Positions 1 to 10,580 of a stretch of 24,746 bases of DNA are shown one piece after another; positions within the stretch are counted from its first letter, which is position 1; every line of letters starts with the position of its first letter. Made by a program: the position numbers and the translations under genes. The notes beneath the pieces were generated by a model that saw only the letters and a program-made list of their open reading frames with translations, ran no database searches and was not told the origin of the DNA. Source of the DNA: Stramenopiles sp. TOSAG23-3 (lineage: Eukaryota > Sar); contig LT642300.1 of assembly GCA_900128585.1 (NCBI GenBank), positions 1 through 24,746 of the forward strand. The letters are read 5' to 3'.

Positions 1-2
1 TG

Positions 3-3000
3 GTAGGCAAAGATGTCGTTGGATTGTCTGCCGGGTGCTACCACTCGGTTGCCGTCGCAAATTCGGGCGCGCTATACGTGTTTGGTAGAAACAATCATGG
101 ACAACTGGGGACAGGCGACGATGCGGAGCGCCATTCCCCATGGCTTATTGGGACGTTTACAGGCAAACGGGTAGCCATGGTCGCCGCTGGATTCTACCAC
201 ACTATAGTTCTCACAGGCTGTGCAATAGATTCGAACGGTGGCAAATCGGAAGAAGAAGATTCTTTGCCTCAATCTGCCGCGGGCCTGCTAGCCCTACCAC
301 GTTACAAATTACCAAAAACAAATGTGAACGCAGACCAGAAAACTCGCCAGAGTAGTCGGGGCAAAAACAGTAACCTAACCATGTCTCCCAAACCGCACGT
401 TGACCCGGAAAATCCAGGCCAGCAGCCTGTCTCCCCGTTTTCTCTTGCCAGTAGAAGTCCAACTACTCACCCAAATAGAATCAACAGTAGCGATGACCCC
501 GCTTGGAGAGACCCTGTAAATGACAACGAAGTCAGCAGTGTCGGTGTCTCTGCACTCAAGAGTAAATCGGCGTCAAACCCAGTGCTGTCTCCGGACCCGG
601 TTCAAATTGATCCAGAGCATGCTGCAATTTTTATTATGGGCCATTTGGACCGGCTTGCTGCGTCATATATACCACAGAAAGGGGACTACCCTTCTCTGTA
701 TTCCCCGCCATCGGCGCGCGTCAAGCCAAGCACAGAGGACAACAGTTTCGGTACGTACTGTGTCGATACTCGCCCCGAGACGTTCTCGCTGCTGCTGTCA
801 TTCTTCTCTTTAACTGGGGTCGCAGATGAAAACTGCGACGTTCAGAAATCAGTAAGACCCCAGGTTGTTCTTGCGTGCTTACGTCTGCTCCGTGCAAATT
901 TGGCCAAATTGATCCGATCGGGCCATGTGGGCAGTTCCTTGGAACCAATATTGTCTGCACTAAAAAGCAAAGTACTCGACATGATCCGCTCTCCCAGCGA
1001 AGTGATTGGTCAGGGGAATAAGACGCTTCCCGCGTCGGCATCGCAGATACTTACTGCAATTCAACGCGAATCTGCAGCTGTACTTATTGTCGGTCTGCAA
1101 CTATTTTATCCCAACGCAGATGATGTTGTAAGCTTATTTTCGGCCCTTATGGCGGCCATAAGTTCGCCTGAACTGCCAGTTTTAAGTAACGATGCAACCC
1201 CTTGCTCTGGGGCACTGGCGAACTTTTTGCTCTCTCCGCTGGCAAAGCGCCTACAAGAAGATAGCATGATTGTCTTCTTATTTATGAACCAAAATTTAGG
1301 CTCGTTGTCGGAAAATCCCGTGAAAAATCTCACCGCTGGAGACCAGCCTGTCACTATGCTTACGTCGGCTTTGCTTCGGCGCATAGCGGATGATGGGAAT
1401 GCGGCAGTGGTGGCTGCAATGCAAATGGCATCTCAAGAGGGTACATTCGACGAGGAAAGAGATTCGGCAAAATCTGAAAATGGAAAGAATGAAAACAGCA
1501 TCGACTTCATAGCACTGACTTTGGCTCTCCAAAAGCATATATTGAGTTTTGCAGGGAGAGATGCTTCCAAAATAGTGGAAGAAACTGAAACCATGAACGA
1601 AGACGTTTGCCTAAGCTACGTATTGGGGGAAGAAGGTCTGGGGGAAAAAGTGGAAGTTAAACTGAAAAAGCGCAGCAACGATATTGGGCTTGAAATATTA
1701 ATTGGGTATGCCCTTGAACTTGTCGAACGGTCGATGGAGATAGTAAATCAAATCGTAACGTGGTCTGAAGAGTCGCGGGGGACCCTTCAACCAGGCCCAG
1801 TGTGGAAGGCACTTCACGAAGGCCCTGTAGGACGGATCTTGCCCTCGTTGATGACAGGCCTGATACTGTTTACGAAGAATCATAGTTTTGCGCTAAAGTT
1901 TTTGTCCAGGTTTTCAAACATGCTTGCACTACTGGATCGACTGCTTGGTTTCAATGCGGATGTGCTTGCTTTTGAGCAAGCCCGCATGCAAAACTTAGAC
2001 GAAAGCTTCGATGGGCAACAAAATAATCATCGAAGAAAAAAGATGGATTTGCGAGTTGAAAGCGCTTCAAACTTGAGAGGGAAACCTTTTGAATGGATCG
2101 TGGATTTGGAGAAAACAATCGCTGTGTTGACTTCAAGAATGGCTGCAACGCTTTTGACTGGAGAAAGTCTTGTCGAAGGGAGGATGAAGACGTTCAAGAA
2201 GCACCCTTTTTTTCCTACAAAATCTATTTGCACGGGAGGTCTGGAGGATACCTTAATCAGGAACATACAAAGAGTTTCTCCGTTGGTTTCCTCATATGCT
2301 AGTTTTGGGGGACAGTTGGCTCGCGTCAATGAAGTCTTTTCAGCGGAGAAGCCGGTCGGGGTACCCGAAGCTGAAGATGAGGTCACACAAGTAATAAAAG
2401 GTTGGGTGAAAGGTCTGGGCTTGTGTAAATTAGAGAGGGACCAATTTATGAAGAAGTTTGTTGCGAAGAAGGATCCGGGCGTACAGAAACTTTTAGAGTG
2501 GGTCCGGGCTGGCTACACAAGACAAGACCCCCAATACCGAATGTCTATCCTTCAACTGCGACAGACCACTGATGTGGCAAATAGGGTGGACGAAGTAGAA
2601 CTTGCTGCTGCTGCTGCTACTTTTAAGCACGCTGGGTTGGTACCTGACATTATGCTCTATTACAAGCTGGCCTGCGGCAATGCTTTGGGGGCTCACATCG
2701 AGGTCCCAAAACGGTTCTTGTTGCTGTGGAAGGCACCTGCCAAAATCAGAAAGTATTTGTTGCTGGAACGATTGAAACTAATGAGAGAGTCGTCAGATGA
2801 GGTACCATTGATCGATCCTTTCTCTGACCTGTGCAGTAGTGCTTTGAAAGTTGCTAAGTGTATTCTTTGTTTCAAGGCCAGCAAGCAATGCACACGACAG
2901 CTCTCGTCACCCTCCGATCCAGGAACAGCGGGCTTTAGTGGCTCAAAATTGTGGATTCAAAATGCTAGTAATTGGAGATTCGACGGTCTGCCCTTTTTGC

Positions 3001-6000
3001 GTCGTCATCCGCGAAGCCGATGGCGGGGAGTTCGTACGCGTGTGTTCATATTAATACGGTGGCGTGCCCTGGCAAGGCAGTCGCGATGCTTGAGTTCTGA
3101 AAAAGTAGTCGAAGAGGTGCCGGAAATAGTTTGTGAAACGCTGTCGACGCCAAATTACAGTGCAGCAACACTTCTGTTTTCGGCAGTTGTTAGTTCGGAA
3201 GTTGCTGCATCCAGGGCAGCTGGTTTCTTTGCATTTGAAAGATTGGTTGATTCGGTACAACTGTCATCTTTGAAAGCGGAAATTATTCGCCCACTTGGAC
3301 CTGCATTAAGGGATTCGGCGGGAACAAGCGCGTTAATATTTAACCGCTTGAGTCTCAGCAATGACAAAGTCAGGCAAATTGTATGGCAAAATTTTTCATC
3401 TCTCTTCAAAAAATTAACCAAGATATTGCAGCAGTCGGCTTCAAAGATGGAGGGGATAAACGGAACCGATGCTCGGTTGATGAGTGTCATCATAGATGCG
3501 TGGGGGCTGGAAATAGGAAAGTCGTCATTGATTCAAAGGTTTTTGTCCAAATCGTCGCTTTTGAAAATCATTAGAGGCATAGCGTTCGGAGAACTGGGCG
3601 ATGCAGGAAGGGGAAAGGGGTCCACTAAAGATGGTGAAGAGTTGACTCCACTCTGGTGCACAAACCCGACAGTTTTGCCGCGAAATACCATTCAGCACAA
3701 CCACTTGTACTCATGGGTACCGTTTGTTCGCGAGTGCGCGTGGCGATTGTACCGTTTTCTGATTTTGCAATTAGGCGTTGATTCAAAAACGGTGGTGGCG
3801 GACTACTTGGAAAACCATGTTTCTAAAGGCAACAAACCCATTTTATCTCCCGACTCAATTATATTTGATATGTTTTACAAAGACACGTGTGAAATGTTTC
3901 GAAAATTTCTAAGTCAGAAAGAAAAAGCTTTGAAAAATGCGAAAGTCCCATCCAGTCTGCGCGCAGACAACACATCCACCACTATTGACTCTGGAACGCC
4001 CCCCCAGTATCCCAGGATGGCACATAGTCAAGACATTATTGATTATCCACATTACTTGTCCTCTGGGGAGAGCGGCCTTGTCGTTCCTGGTACCAAAGTC
4101 TTGCCCAACTCGAGCACTGGTGATTTCAGTTTAACATTTTGGACTCTTCTTACACAGGATGCTACGGGTGAAAGCCGTATAATCATGTTGAGGGGCAGTC
4201 ACAGTGATTTTAGTCCCTTGATTGCACTGAATGCAAACGATCGGACCATTGAAGTCACCATCTCTCAAAAAAACAGCAATACTTCCGCAGGTTCGACGCA
4301 AGAGAGACTGCCGTCCAAGTCATCATTACCTCTTCACAAATGGACGCACATTGCCGTTGTTTCAGAAGCAGCTCAACTACGGTTGTACATAAATGGTGTC
4401 CTGGACGCTCAACGCACCAATTACACTGGCGTATACAGAAAGTCAAACTCTACGCGATTTCCCATTTATGTTGGAAAGCTCCCAGATTCAAATGCCCTGG
4501 TAGGATCGCCTTACAGGGATGGAATGGAGGGCGCCATTGCAAAGCTGCGTTACCATTCGAGGGCGCTGTCTCCAATCCATGTCCGTGTGGACTGTGAAAA
4601 GGGTCTCCCTGTACAGGAAATGGTATCGGACGAGCAATGTTACCAAATGTGCCTTCTTATGTGGCTTAGCTCACAGTCTTCGCACTGCTTGGGGTTCCTG
4701 TCGCAACAGCGCTGGCTGCAGATCCTTTTTGATCTCTTGCAAAATGGAACGCATAGGCTTCGCCAAACAGCGACACGGTTGTTGCGTGTCATTGTTCCGG
4801 TCGTTAATGCCGACGCATTGGTGGAAATCTTTGGGACTTCAAAAGCGGCCGCTGCGCACGGGGTTATCGATCGTTTTCTTGATATTGCTGGCAAGGGTTT
4901 GTGGCACTTTCAACCAAATCCTAATTCTTCTGGTCCGACGTTTAACGTTGCCAGCGCTTCATATGGAACGAAGGTATCATCTGCGGAAATAACCAACTTC
5001 ACATATAATTTTAGTTCTGAAGTAATAAATATGCTTCGCCGGCTGGCAGCTAGCAATCTTTGGGGGGAGTACATAAAATCATCACTGGTTGCGTCACTAA
5101 AATCTCTTCGCGATTGCTTTAGCTGCACAGTTACGCCTGAGGAGTCCGACCAAATTTATACTCGCGGATTGGCCGCAATAGCCGTCCTTGGTGGGCACAT
5201 CGAAAGCCTAAGAATTGGTGGTCGGGTTTCCTTGTCACACACAAATTTATCGGCCACTGTGTTGTCGTTTGACTGCGATATAAACACGGCTGCTGCAATA
5301 CAATCGGCTACTTCATCCCACATTGCAATGATTGAAACGCACGAGCAGAAGAGCAGCAACACCAATGTTCTCAAGGCAGTACGAATGAACACTGAAGAAT
5401 TGAGGGCTGTTCCCGAGACAGATTGCCCTTACGATTCGCGTTCATTCGAAGGAATATCAAACGCTACAGTCGATGCGCTGCTGCCTCTACTCAAGAGATA
5501 CTCTGAGACCGAGGCAGGGCTGATTGATCCTCTTTCAGCAATTACTTTTAGTAGCACCCTGAAGTCTATTTGTGGTATGCTGCATTCTGTGCAAGGCATC
5601 AAGACTGCTGGCGGTATACTGGAACGTGGGTTGCTGAAATATTTGATGAAAATTGCCGTGAACACCGAAGTGGACAGTGCCATGGAGAAAGACCAGAGCG
5701 ACGGGTCGGTTACGGCATTAGAGGTTCTGGAGTGCAAGGCCGTACAGTTGCGACAGCGTTTGTTTCAGATCCAGAACAAGATTACTGAGGGCATCATCAC
5801 CAAGGATTCAGAGCCGGAGAAAACTAAGATTGTTGACCAGAAAGGCGAGGTACCAACAGTCCCGGCATCTGATAACAACGTAAGTGAAATGGAAAAGGTA
5901 GATCTAACTCATTTGGACCTTGCTTCAGACGACAATCCTGCAGAGGAGGGCTTCCCATCCGCATACAGCATGGACACATCACAGTCCGACAAATCACTGG

Positions 6001-9000
6001 CGAGCGTTGCTGTGCAAGACACCATCATGAACCCACCTACAGCTATGGTAGATGAACTTATGGCTATGGGGTTTCCGGAAGAATGGTGCGTCACTGCACT
6101 CCGAGAGAACGACAATGACATGGTTAGTGCGTCGACATGGATTGTTGACAACCTAGACATGTTAAGCCAGCTGAGGCACGAAGATTGTGAAGACGGTGAG
6201 GAGGACGAAGATGACGATGAAGAGGACGAAGACGATGTTAACGACAGTCTTGCAGGCACAGGTATGGTGCAGCAAGAGTCGCCTGCAATCGATCGCAACT
6301 ACCAGTCCCGGGAGAGATTGGATCTGTTTGAAGAGAGCTTTTTTCCCAGTGACCTAACCCAAGAATCTCCGCAGTATGGCGCGTCCTGGTACGATGGCAC
6401 TTCGTCTAGTACATTTGGGGTTCGCCAAACAAAGCTGGCGACAATTGCATCTCAAATTTCTGCTGTCAAACGAAAGGACGTCGAAGGGATGTTCCTCCAA
6501 GTAGAAAATCTCCTTTCGTCGTTATATGCACAGCATATTGTGTTAGATGTCCTAAAATTATGGTTGGCCAATCGACAATCGAACAGTACTAATACTGTAG
6601 GCTTAGATTTTCAAAACCTGGGGAACTCAGACGTGCTGTTGAATTTTTTAAAATTTTCATTTTCACGCCGTTCGTTAATAAAAAAATGCGATGTTGTCGT
6701 CCCCTTGAAAGTAAACTCTTCGGTTGTGATCGACAAACTGAAGCAGCCGGGGATGCAAAAAATGTTAAAAATTGTAATCATACAGTTGCTCCTGGACACT
6801 TCCAAGGAAGTTGAGGACAAGAACTTGTTCAATTGCATTATAGAGCGTGCTGTGAAGGAGTTTGAGAACACACTTCTCTACTTGGACACCGACATCGTTC
6901 CTACTGATTCGCAAGGCTTCGGCGCGCCGTGTGTTGCGTTTGGGCATTGGCTGATCAGTGTGATTTTGGACTTTCGCGACCAGCCTGGCACACTGAAGTA
7001 CACTGAAAGCCTCTTTCTTGTCCTGTTGAAGTGCTCTGCCTCGTCCAACTTCCGGATGAACGGAATCATGTACAGCCTCTTGTCGAAAATGTTGTATCAA
7101 ACTGTTGAGCAAATGAAATCAAGCGATCCTGGATCGGATCAACTGGCGCTATACCGAAATCGTCTGTCGGGGTGGGCAAGTTCCCTGTCTGCCATAAAAC
7201 TATTAAACCTAGCCGAGACACGTCTACAGAAGGAAAGAGAGAACGGGCGCTTGCTTCTGTCCGTTTACCTTCAGCGGATCGTAAATGTTAACGTAGCCAT
7301 CAGTGAAGCCATGGAGGCTTTGAGCATATCCGATCAGTCCGAACCAAAGCCCGAAGACATGAGCGAAACGAGTGACGAGCCAAAAGTTATAGAAAAGTTC
7401 ACCTTCGACCGCCTGCACTGTGGTCCAAGCATAGATATCAGTGAAAACGGCCTTAGCGCAACCTTCAGTAGCAGCGAAAGCTGGTCGACCGTTTTGGGAA
7501 ATGTAGGGCTCATGGTCGGTAAAAACTCATGGGAAATCCATATCGAGCGATCTCCCACAGCGTACTTATTTGTCGGCATAGCTACAAAAGATGCTAATTT
7601 GTCCACATTTTTGGGAGGCGATGATCACGGGTGGGGATACATTGGTGACCGAGCCCTCTATCACAAAAGAAATAAGGTTAAGCTGTACGGTGAAAGATTT
7701 GGACAGGGTGACACAGTCGGTGTAACTCTGGATATGGACGAAGGTACGCTATCGTTCTCAAAGAATGGCGAAGACTTGGGTGTAGCAATACAGAATTTGT
7801 CCGGTGTTTTGTTCCCAGCGGTTGCATTTTACAATCGTGGCCAGCAGGTGTCTTTGCTGCCCCACAGCTTCTCTTTACCAGGAGCTGGTATGGACATTCC
7901 AGGATCGCCTTCAAGCATCAAGCTGAGCAAAATTGTTAAGGCTGGACTTTTGATGCGAAACTTTGCGCTAGGAAGAAAGTTTACGAAGAGCATGGTGCAC
8001 GACATGTATTTGTCCTATAAAAAATGGTACTACAGCGAAACGGTGAGGCACTGCACCCAGTCAGGATTTGATCTGCAACTCGATACGTCTCGAGAGGCGT
8101 TGAAAGTGTTTGGTTTCTCAGCAGGAGAGCAAATAGCAACGGTGTGTGGGGTTGCAACGGTCGTAGGGGTTTCTCAAGGCCGCCTATGGCGTTCTATTGA
8201 AGACGATGACCGGGGAATATGGTTCTTCTCCACGCGAGAGTTAGGGGGGGAGAAAGCAGCCATTGCCGGCGTGGAAGAGGGCGAGAGGAAAGAGGTGGCT
8301 GGGACAAGCAAGAAGGTGCGGCCTGCGGGGTGTGAGAGTGTATCGGAGAAGAGTGCCGACTGTGACGGCCGCTTGGTTTCACTGTCGCAGAGTTTGCCTG
8401 TCCTCGACTTCGAGACATTTGCCAAGCACACTTTCGCCCGCGTAAACGTAGGGGGCTCCCAATCGCTCGACGCAGTGCTGGTCACGGTAGTGAACGAATT
8501 TTGCTTTGCTGGCGGAGAAGATATTGTGCCGTGGAACATTACCCCGAAGCAAATTTTTGAAGACATCATGCCGTCCATGAAGAAACGCCTATTATCTATT
8601 CGTAGCAAGGAAGACAAAGTACCAAAGGTTTTTCGTCAGGAGAGTGCCTCCAGGGAAAGTGACAGTCTAGATTTTGGGCTAATTAGTGCCAGGTTTGCAC
8701 TTCTCCGGGTCCTAAACGACTACGTGATTGGTCTTTTTCCGTTTGCGGACATGTCAGGCGAGTACGAAAAGCCACTTTTATGCAACGAATTCCTGCCCGA
8801 AAATAGTCGACAAAACGGCGTGCACGGTTTTAACATTGGCCGTACGCTGGGAAAGTTGCGTGGCTGTATCTTCCTCTCGTCAAAGCGCGCCCAACTAAAC
8901 ACGGCCATTAGGCGCACCACGACGCGAGCCAAGAAAGCTGAAGACGACTACGACTACCCCGAGGACTTGCCGCAGGTCGTTTTGAACCGGCCGAAGGCTG

Positions 9001-10283
9001 TACTTGCTCGCGATAAGTTGGACTCTGAAACCAGACTGAGTTACTCTGTATTCGGCCAATCCTTTGACGAATTGCACTTTCTGGAACCATCGTCATTGCG
9101 CATGGGGTATACCCACCCTATGGACGACGGGCAAGAACGGACCTTCAAGGTCAAGTTCGAAGGAGAGGGTGTGGACGACTACGGCGGGCCGTACCGTGAA
9201 TTTTTCTCTCAGATTATTGAGGAGCTTCAGGGTCTCAAGACAAAAGAAGAGGGGGATCAGGATGTCTCGTGCGTTTTGCCCTTATTGCTTCCATCGCCAA
9301 ACCAGCGAAAGGGTGTTGGAGAGAACCAGCAGCACTTTGTGCTCAACCCGGGCACTGTTCGATCGTTTTCTGGCAGCGCGCCGCTGTACGTGGAAATGTA
9401 CAACTTTCTTGGACAAGTCATTGGGATTGCCCTTCGAAGTCGGGTGCACTTGGCGCTAGCGTTCCCTTCCATACTGTGGAAGGTAATGGTTTCGTCCCCC
9501 CTGGAGTGGGATGACCTGTCCAATTTTGATGACAGCGTATGTGCTATTCTAAAAGGTTTGTTGCGTTTGGTAACGAACCAAGATGATTCAGTATCGCAGA
9601 CGGCGACCGACATCTTGAATGAGCTGGGGTGGGAAACCAGGCTGAGCGACGGTTCCGTGGCCCAGTTGCGGATCGACCACGACACTGGGGACAAGCAAGT
9701 TGCCGGCAATTTTGCTGTGTTTAAAGACGTTGTCCAGTATGCCATCCTGGTCGTCCAATGCCGCTTGACGGAGTCTGAACCCGCGATGCGCGCGCTCCGC
9801 GAAGGGCTCCTCTCGGTCGTTCCAGCTGCCGTGCTTCCACTGCTGACTTGGAGCGAACTGGAGGTGACCGTCTGCGGACGAGAAGAAATTGATGTAGAAC
9901 TCTTGAAGAGCAACACAGAGTACGATGACGATGTGTCCCCAGAAGACGAGCACATAAAATGGATGTGGGAAATTTTGGACGAGTGGGGGCACGAACACAG
10001 GCGCGCGTTCTTGCGCTTCGTTTGGGCCCGTGCCCACCTACCGCCTACCGCGAAGGAATTCAAGCAGCGTTTCAAAGTCCAGGCCCTCGTCGGTGACGGT
10101 CCACGGAACACGCCGGACAAGTTCCTTCCAAAAGCCCACACCTGTTTCTTCTCTATCAACCTGCCGCGATATACGAACAAAGAGACCATGGCGAAGCGTT
10201 TGATGTATGCCATTTACAATTGTGTAGAGATGGACGCGGACTTTAGGCTTACGGGCAACGAAAGCACCGGTTGGACGCTTTGA
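3..10283 (+). CDS. Giant HERC-like HECT E3 ubiquitin ligase (RCC1-LamG-UBA-SPRY-HECT), 5' partial
   Basis: The frame is open from the left edge (first full codon at nt 3) to TGA at 10281-10283, 3426 codons without an intron; the start lies upstream. Residues are numbered from nt 3. Seen: an RCC1-type repeat at about 1-72 (SAGCYHSVAV, then VAAGFYHTIVL); a long helical region; a LamG/concanavalin-like domain at about 1361-1530 (DFSLTFW, KWTHIAVV, LRLYINGVLD); a UBA domain at about 2011-2060 (VDELMAMGF) followed by an acidic run; a SPRY/B30.2 domain at about 2467-2620 (GWGYIGDRALYH, VGVTLDMDEGTLSFSKNG); and a C-terminal HECT domain from about 3035. The predicted ubiquitin-accepting cysteine is C3381 in AHTCFFSINLP (nt 10143-10145). 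HECT enzymes take ubiquitin from an E2 as a thioester and pass it to substrates. RCC1 plus SPRY plus HECT recalls HERC1, but LamG and UBA make orthology uncertain. Residues 977-1031 look out of frame (see findings). Confidence 0.93.
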   Translation, partial: VGKDVVGLSAGCYHSVAVANSGALYVFGRNNHGQLGTGDDAERHSPWLIGTFTGKRVAMVAAGFYHTIVLTGCAIDSNGGKSEEEDSLPQSAAGLLALPRYKLPKTNVNADQKTRQSSRGKNSNLTMSPKPHVDPENPGQQPVSPFSLASRSPTTHPNRINSSDDPAWRDPVNDNEVSSVGVSALKSKSASNPVLSPDPVQIDPEHAAIFIMGHLDRLAASYIPQKGDYPSLYSPPSARVKPSTEDNSFGTYCVDTRPETFSLLLSFFSLTGVADENCDVQKSVRPQVVLACLRLLRANLAKLIRSGHVGSSLEPILSALKSKVLDMIRSPSEVIGQGNKTLPASASQILTAIQRESAAVLIVGLQLFYPNADDVVSLFSALMAAISSPELPVLSNDATPCSGALANFLLSPLAKRLQEDSMIVFLFMNQNLGSLSENPVKNLTAGDQPVTMLTSALLRRIADDGNAAVVAAMQMASQEGTFDEERDSAKSENGKNENSIDFIALTLALQKHILSFAGRDASKIVEETETMNEDVCLSYVLGEEGLGEKVEVKLKKRSNDIGLEILIGYALELVERSMEIVNQIVTWSEESRGTLQPGPVWKALHEGPVGRILPSLMTGLILFTKNHSFALKFLSRFSNMLALLDRLLGFNADVLAFEQARMQNLDESFDGQQNNHRRKKMDLRVESASNLRGKPFEWIVDLEKTIAVLTSRMAATLLTGESLVEGRMKTFKKHPFFPTKSICTGGLEDTLIRNIQRVSPLVSSYASFGGQLARVNEVFSAEKPVGVPEAEDEVTQVIKGWVKGLGLCKLERDQFMKKFVAKKDPGVQKLLEWVRAGYTRQDPQYRMSILQLRQTTDVANRVDEVELAAAAATFKHAGLVPDIMLYYKLACGNALGAHIEVPKRFLLLWKAPAKIRKYLLLERLKLMRESSDEVPLIDPFSDLCSSALKVAKCILCFKASKQCTRQLSSPSDPGTAGFSGSKLWIQNASNWRFDGLPFLRRHPRSRWRGVRTRVFILIRWRALARQSRCLSSEKVVEEVPEIVCETLSTPNYSAATLLFSAVVSSEVAASRAAGFFAFERLVDSVQLSSLKAEIIRPLGPALRDSAGTSALIFNRLSLSNDKVRQIVWQNFSSLFKKLTKILQQSASKMEGINGTDARLMSVIIDAWGLEIGKSSLIQRFLSKSSLLKIIRGIAFGELGDAGRGKGSTKDGEELTPLWCTNPTVLPRNTIQHNHLYSWVPFVRECAWRLYRFLILQLGVDSKTVVADYLENHVSKGNKPILSPDSIIFDMFYKDTCEMFRKFLSQKEKALKNAKVPSSLRADNTSTTIDSGTPPQYPRMAHSQDIIDYPHYLSSGESGLVVPGTKVLPNSSTGDFSLTFWTLLTQDATGESRIIMLRGSHSDFSPLIALNANDRTIEVTISQKNSNTSAGSTQERLPSKSSLPLHKWTHIAVVSEAAQLRLYINGVLDAQRTNYTGVYRKSNSTRFPIYVGKLPDSNALVGSPYRDGMEGAIAKLRYHSRALSPIHVRVDCEKGLPVQEMVSDEQCYQMCLLMWLSSQSSHCLGFLSQQRWLQILFDLLQNGTHRLRQTATRLLRVIVPVVNADALVEIFGTSKAAAAHGVIDRFLDIAGKGLWHFQPNPNSSGPTFNVASASYGTKVSSAEITNFTYNFSSEVINMLRRLAASNLWGEYIKSSLVASLKSLRDCFSCTVTPEESDQIYTRGLAAIAVLGGHIESLRIGGRVSLSHTNLSATVLSFDCDINTAAAIQSATSSHIAMIETHEQKSSNTNVLKAVRMNTEELRAVPETDCPYDSRSFEGISNATVDALLPLLKRYSETEAGLIDPLSAITFSSTLKSICGMLHSVQGIKTAGGILERGLLKYLMKIAVNTEVDSAMEKDQSDGSVTALEVLECKAVQLRQRLFQIQNKITEGIITKDSEPEKTKIVDQKGEVPTVPASDNNVSEMEKVDLTHLDLASDDNPAEEGFPSAYSMDTSQSDKSLASVAVQDTIMNPPTAMVDELMAMGFPEEWCVTALRENDNDMVSASTWIVDNLDMLSQLRHEDCEDGEEDEDDDEEDEDDVNDSLAGTGMVQQESPAIDRNYQSRERLDLFEESFFPSDLTQESPQYGASWYDGTSSSTFGVRQTKLATIASQISAVKRKDVEGMFLQVENLLSSLYAQHIVLDVLKLWLANRQSNSTNTVGLDFQNLGNSDVLLNFLKFSFSRRSLIKKCDVVVPLKVNSSVVIDKLKQPGMQKMLKIVIIQLLLDTSKEVEDKNLFNCIIERAVKEFENTLLYLDTDIVPTDSQGFGAPCVAFGHWLISVILDFRDQPGTLKYTESLFLVLLKCSASSNFRMNGIMYSLLSKMLYQTVEQMKSSDPGSDQLALYRNRLSGWASSLSAIKLLNLAETRLQKERENGRLLLSVYLQRIVNVNVAISEAMEALSISDQSEPKPEDMSETSDEPKVIEKFTFDRLHCGPSIDISENGLSATFSSSESWSTVLGNVGLMVGKNSWEIHIERSPTAYLFVGIATKDANLSTFLGGDDHGWGYIGDRALYHKRNKVKLYGERFGQGDTVGVTLDMDEGTLSFSKNGEDLGVAIQNLSGVLFPAVAFYNRGQQVSLLPHSFSLPGAGMDIPGSPSSIKLSKIVKAGLLMRNFALGRKFTKSMVHDMYLSYKKWYYSETVRHCTQSGFDLQLDTSREALKVFGFSAGEQIATVCGVATVVGVSQGRLWRSIEDDDRGIWFFSTRELGGEKAAIAGVEEGERKEVAGTSKKVRPAGCESVSEKSADCDGRLVSLSQSLPVLDFETFAKHTFARVNVGGSQSLDAVLVTVVNEFCFAGGEDIVPWNITPKQIFEDIMPSMKKRLLSIRSKEDKVPKVFRQESASRESDSLDFGLISARFALLRVLNDYVIGLFPFADMSGEYEKPLLCNEFLPENSRQNGVHGFNIGRTLGKLRGCIFLSSKRAQLNTAIRRTTTRAKKAEDDYDYPEDLPQVVLNRPKAVLARDKLDSETRLSYSVFGQSFDELHFLEPSSLRMGYTHPMDDGQERTFKVKFEGEGVDDYGGPYREFFSQIIEELQGLKTKEEGDQDVSCVLPLLLPSPNQRKGVGENQQHFVLNPGTVRSFSGSAPLYVEMYNFLGQVIGIALRSRVHLALAFPSILWKVMVSSPLEWDDLSNFDDSVCAILKGLLRLVTNQDDSVSQTATDILNELGWETRLSDGSVAQLRIDHDTGDKQVAGNFAVFKDVVQYAILVVQCRLTESEPAMRALREGLLSVVPAAVLPLLTWSELEVTVCGREEIDVELLKSNTEYDDDVSPEDEHIKWMWEILDEWGHEHRRAFLRFVWARAHLPPTAKEFKQRFKVQALVGDGPRNTPDKFLPKAHTCFFSINLPRYTNKETMAKRLMYAIYNCVEMDADFRLTGNESTGWTL

Positions 10284-10580
10284 AGAGGGGAAGGGAGAAG
10301 GTGTGTGTCGATAATGAAAACTCTTAGGAGTAGAAACAAAATAGGAATTCGTACGCTATGATAAGTTAATATGAGTGTGTTAAATTTAAAGAAGATATTT
10401 ATCATAACTTATTGATATGACAGGAGTAAATTTATCCTTACGAGACTCTTGAATTTATTCTAATTCTTATGATTTGCTGTACACTAAACATTTGTATTAC
10501 ATGTTTGTAGCTATGTCATCAATTTTCCCGGGCGGCTAACAACGCGGCTCGCCTGTGTACTCCGCCTCGGCGTTGCCATT
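10284..10580. other. Convergent 3' spacer between the E3 ligase and the eight-cysteine protein gene
   Basis: This 297-bp stretch separates two tail-to-tail genes. It is AT-rich after about 10320. Apart from a possible minus-strand poly(A) signal I see nothing in it: no ORF with coding character, no RNA gene and no strong repeat. Confidence 0.6.
10454..10459 (-). promoter_or_regulatory. Possible poly(A) signal AATAAA for the minus-strand eight-cysteine protein gene
   Basis: AATAAA reads on the minus strand about 120 nt beyond the stop codon of the gene at 10581-11090. Position and sequence fit a canonical polyadenylation signal, but in AT-rich DNA the hexamer also arises by chance. Confidence 0.35.

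Noticed and set aside
5909-6298. Poly-Ser frame antisense to the acidic stretch after the UBA domain
   Set aside because: The Ser run is the reverse complement of Asp/Glu codons in the E3 ligase gene.
9257-10213. 318-residue open frame antisense to the HECT domain
   Set aside because: Ser/Arg-rich translation typical of the antisense of a conserved coding region; the plus strand carries unmistakable HECT motifs.
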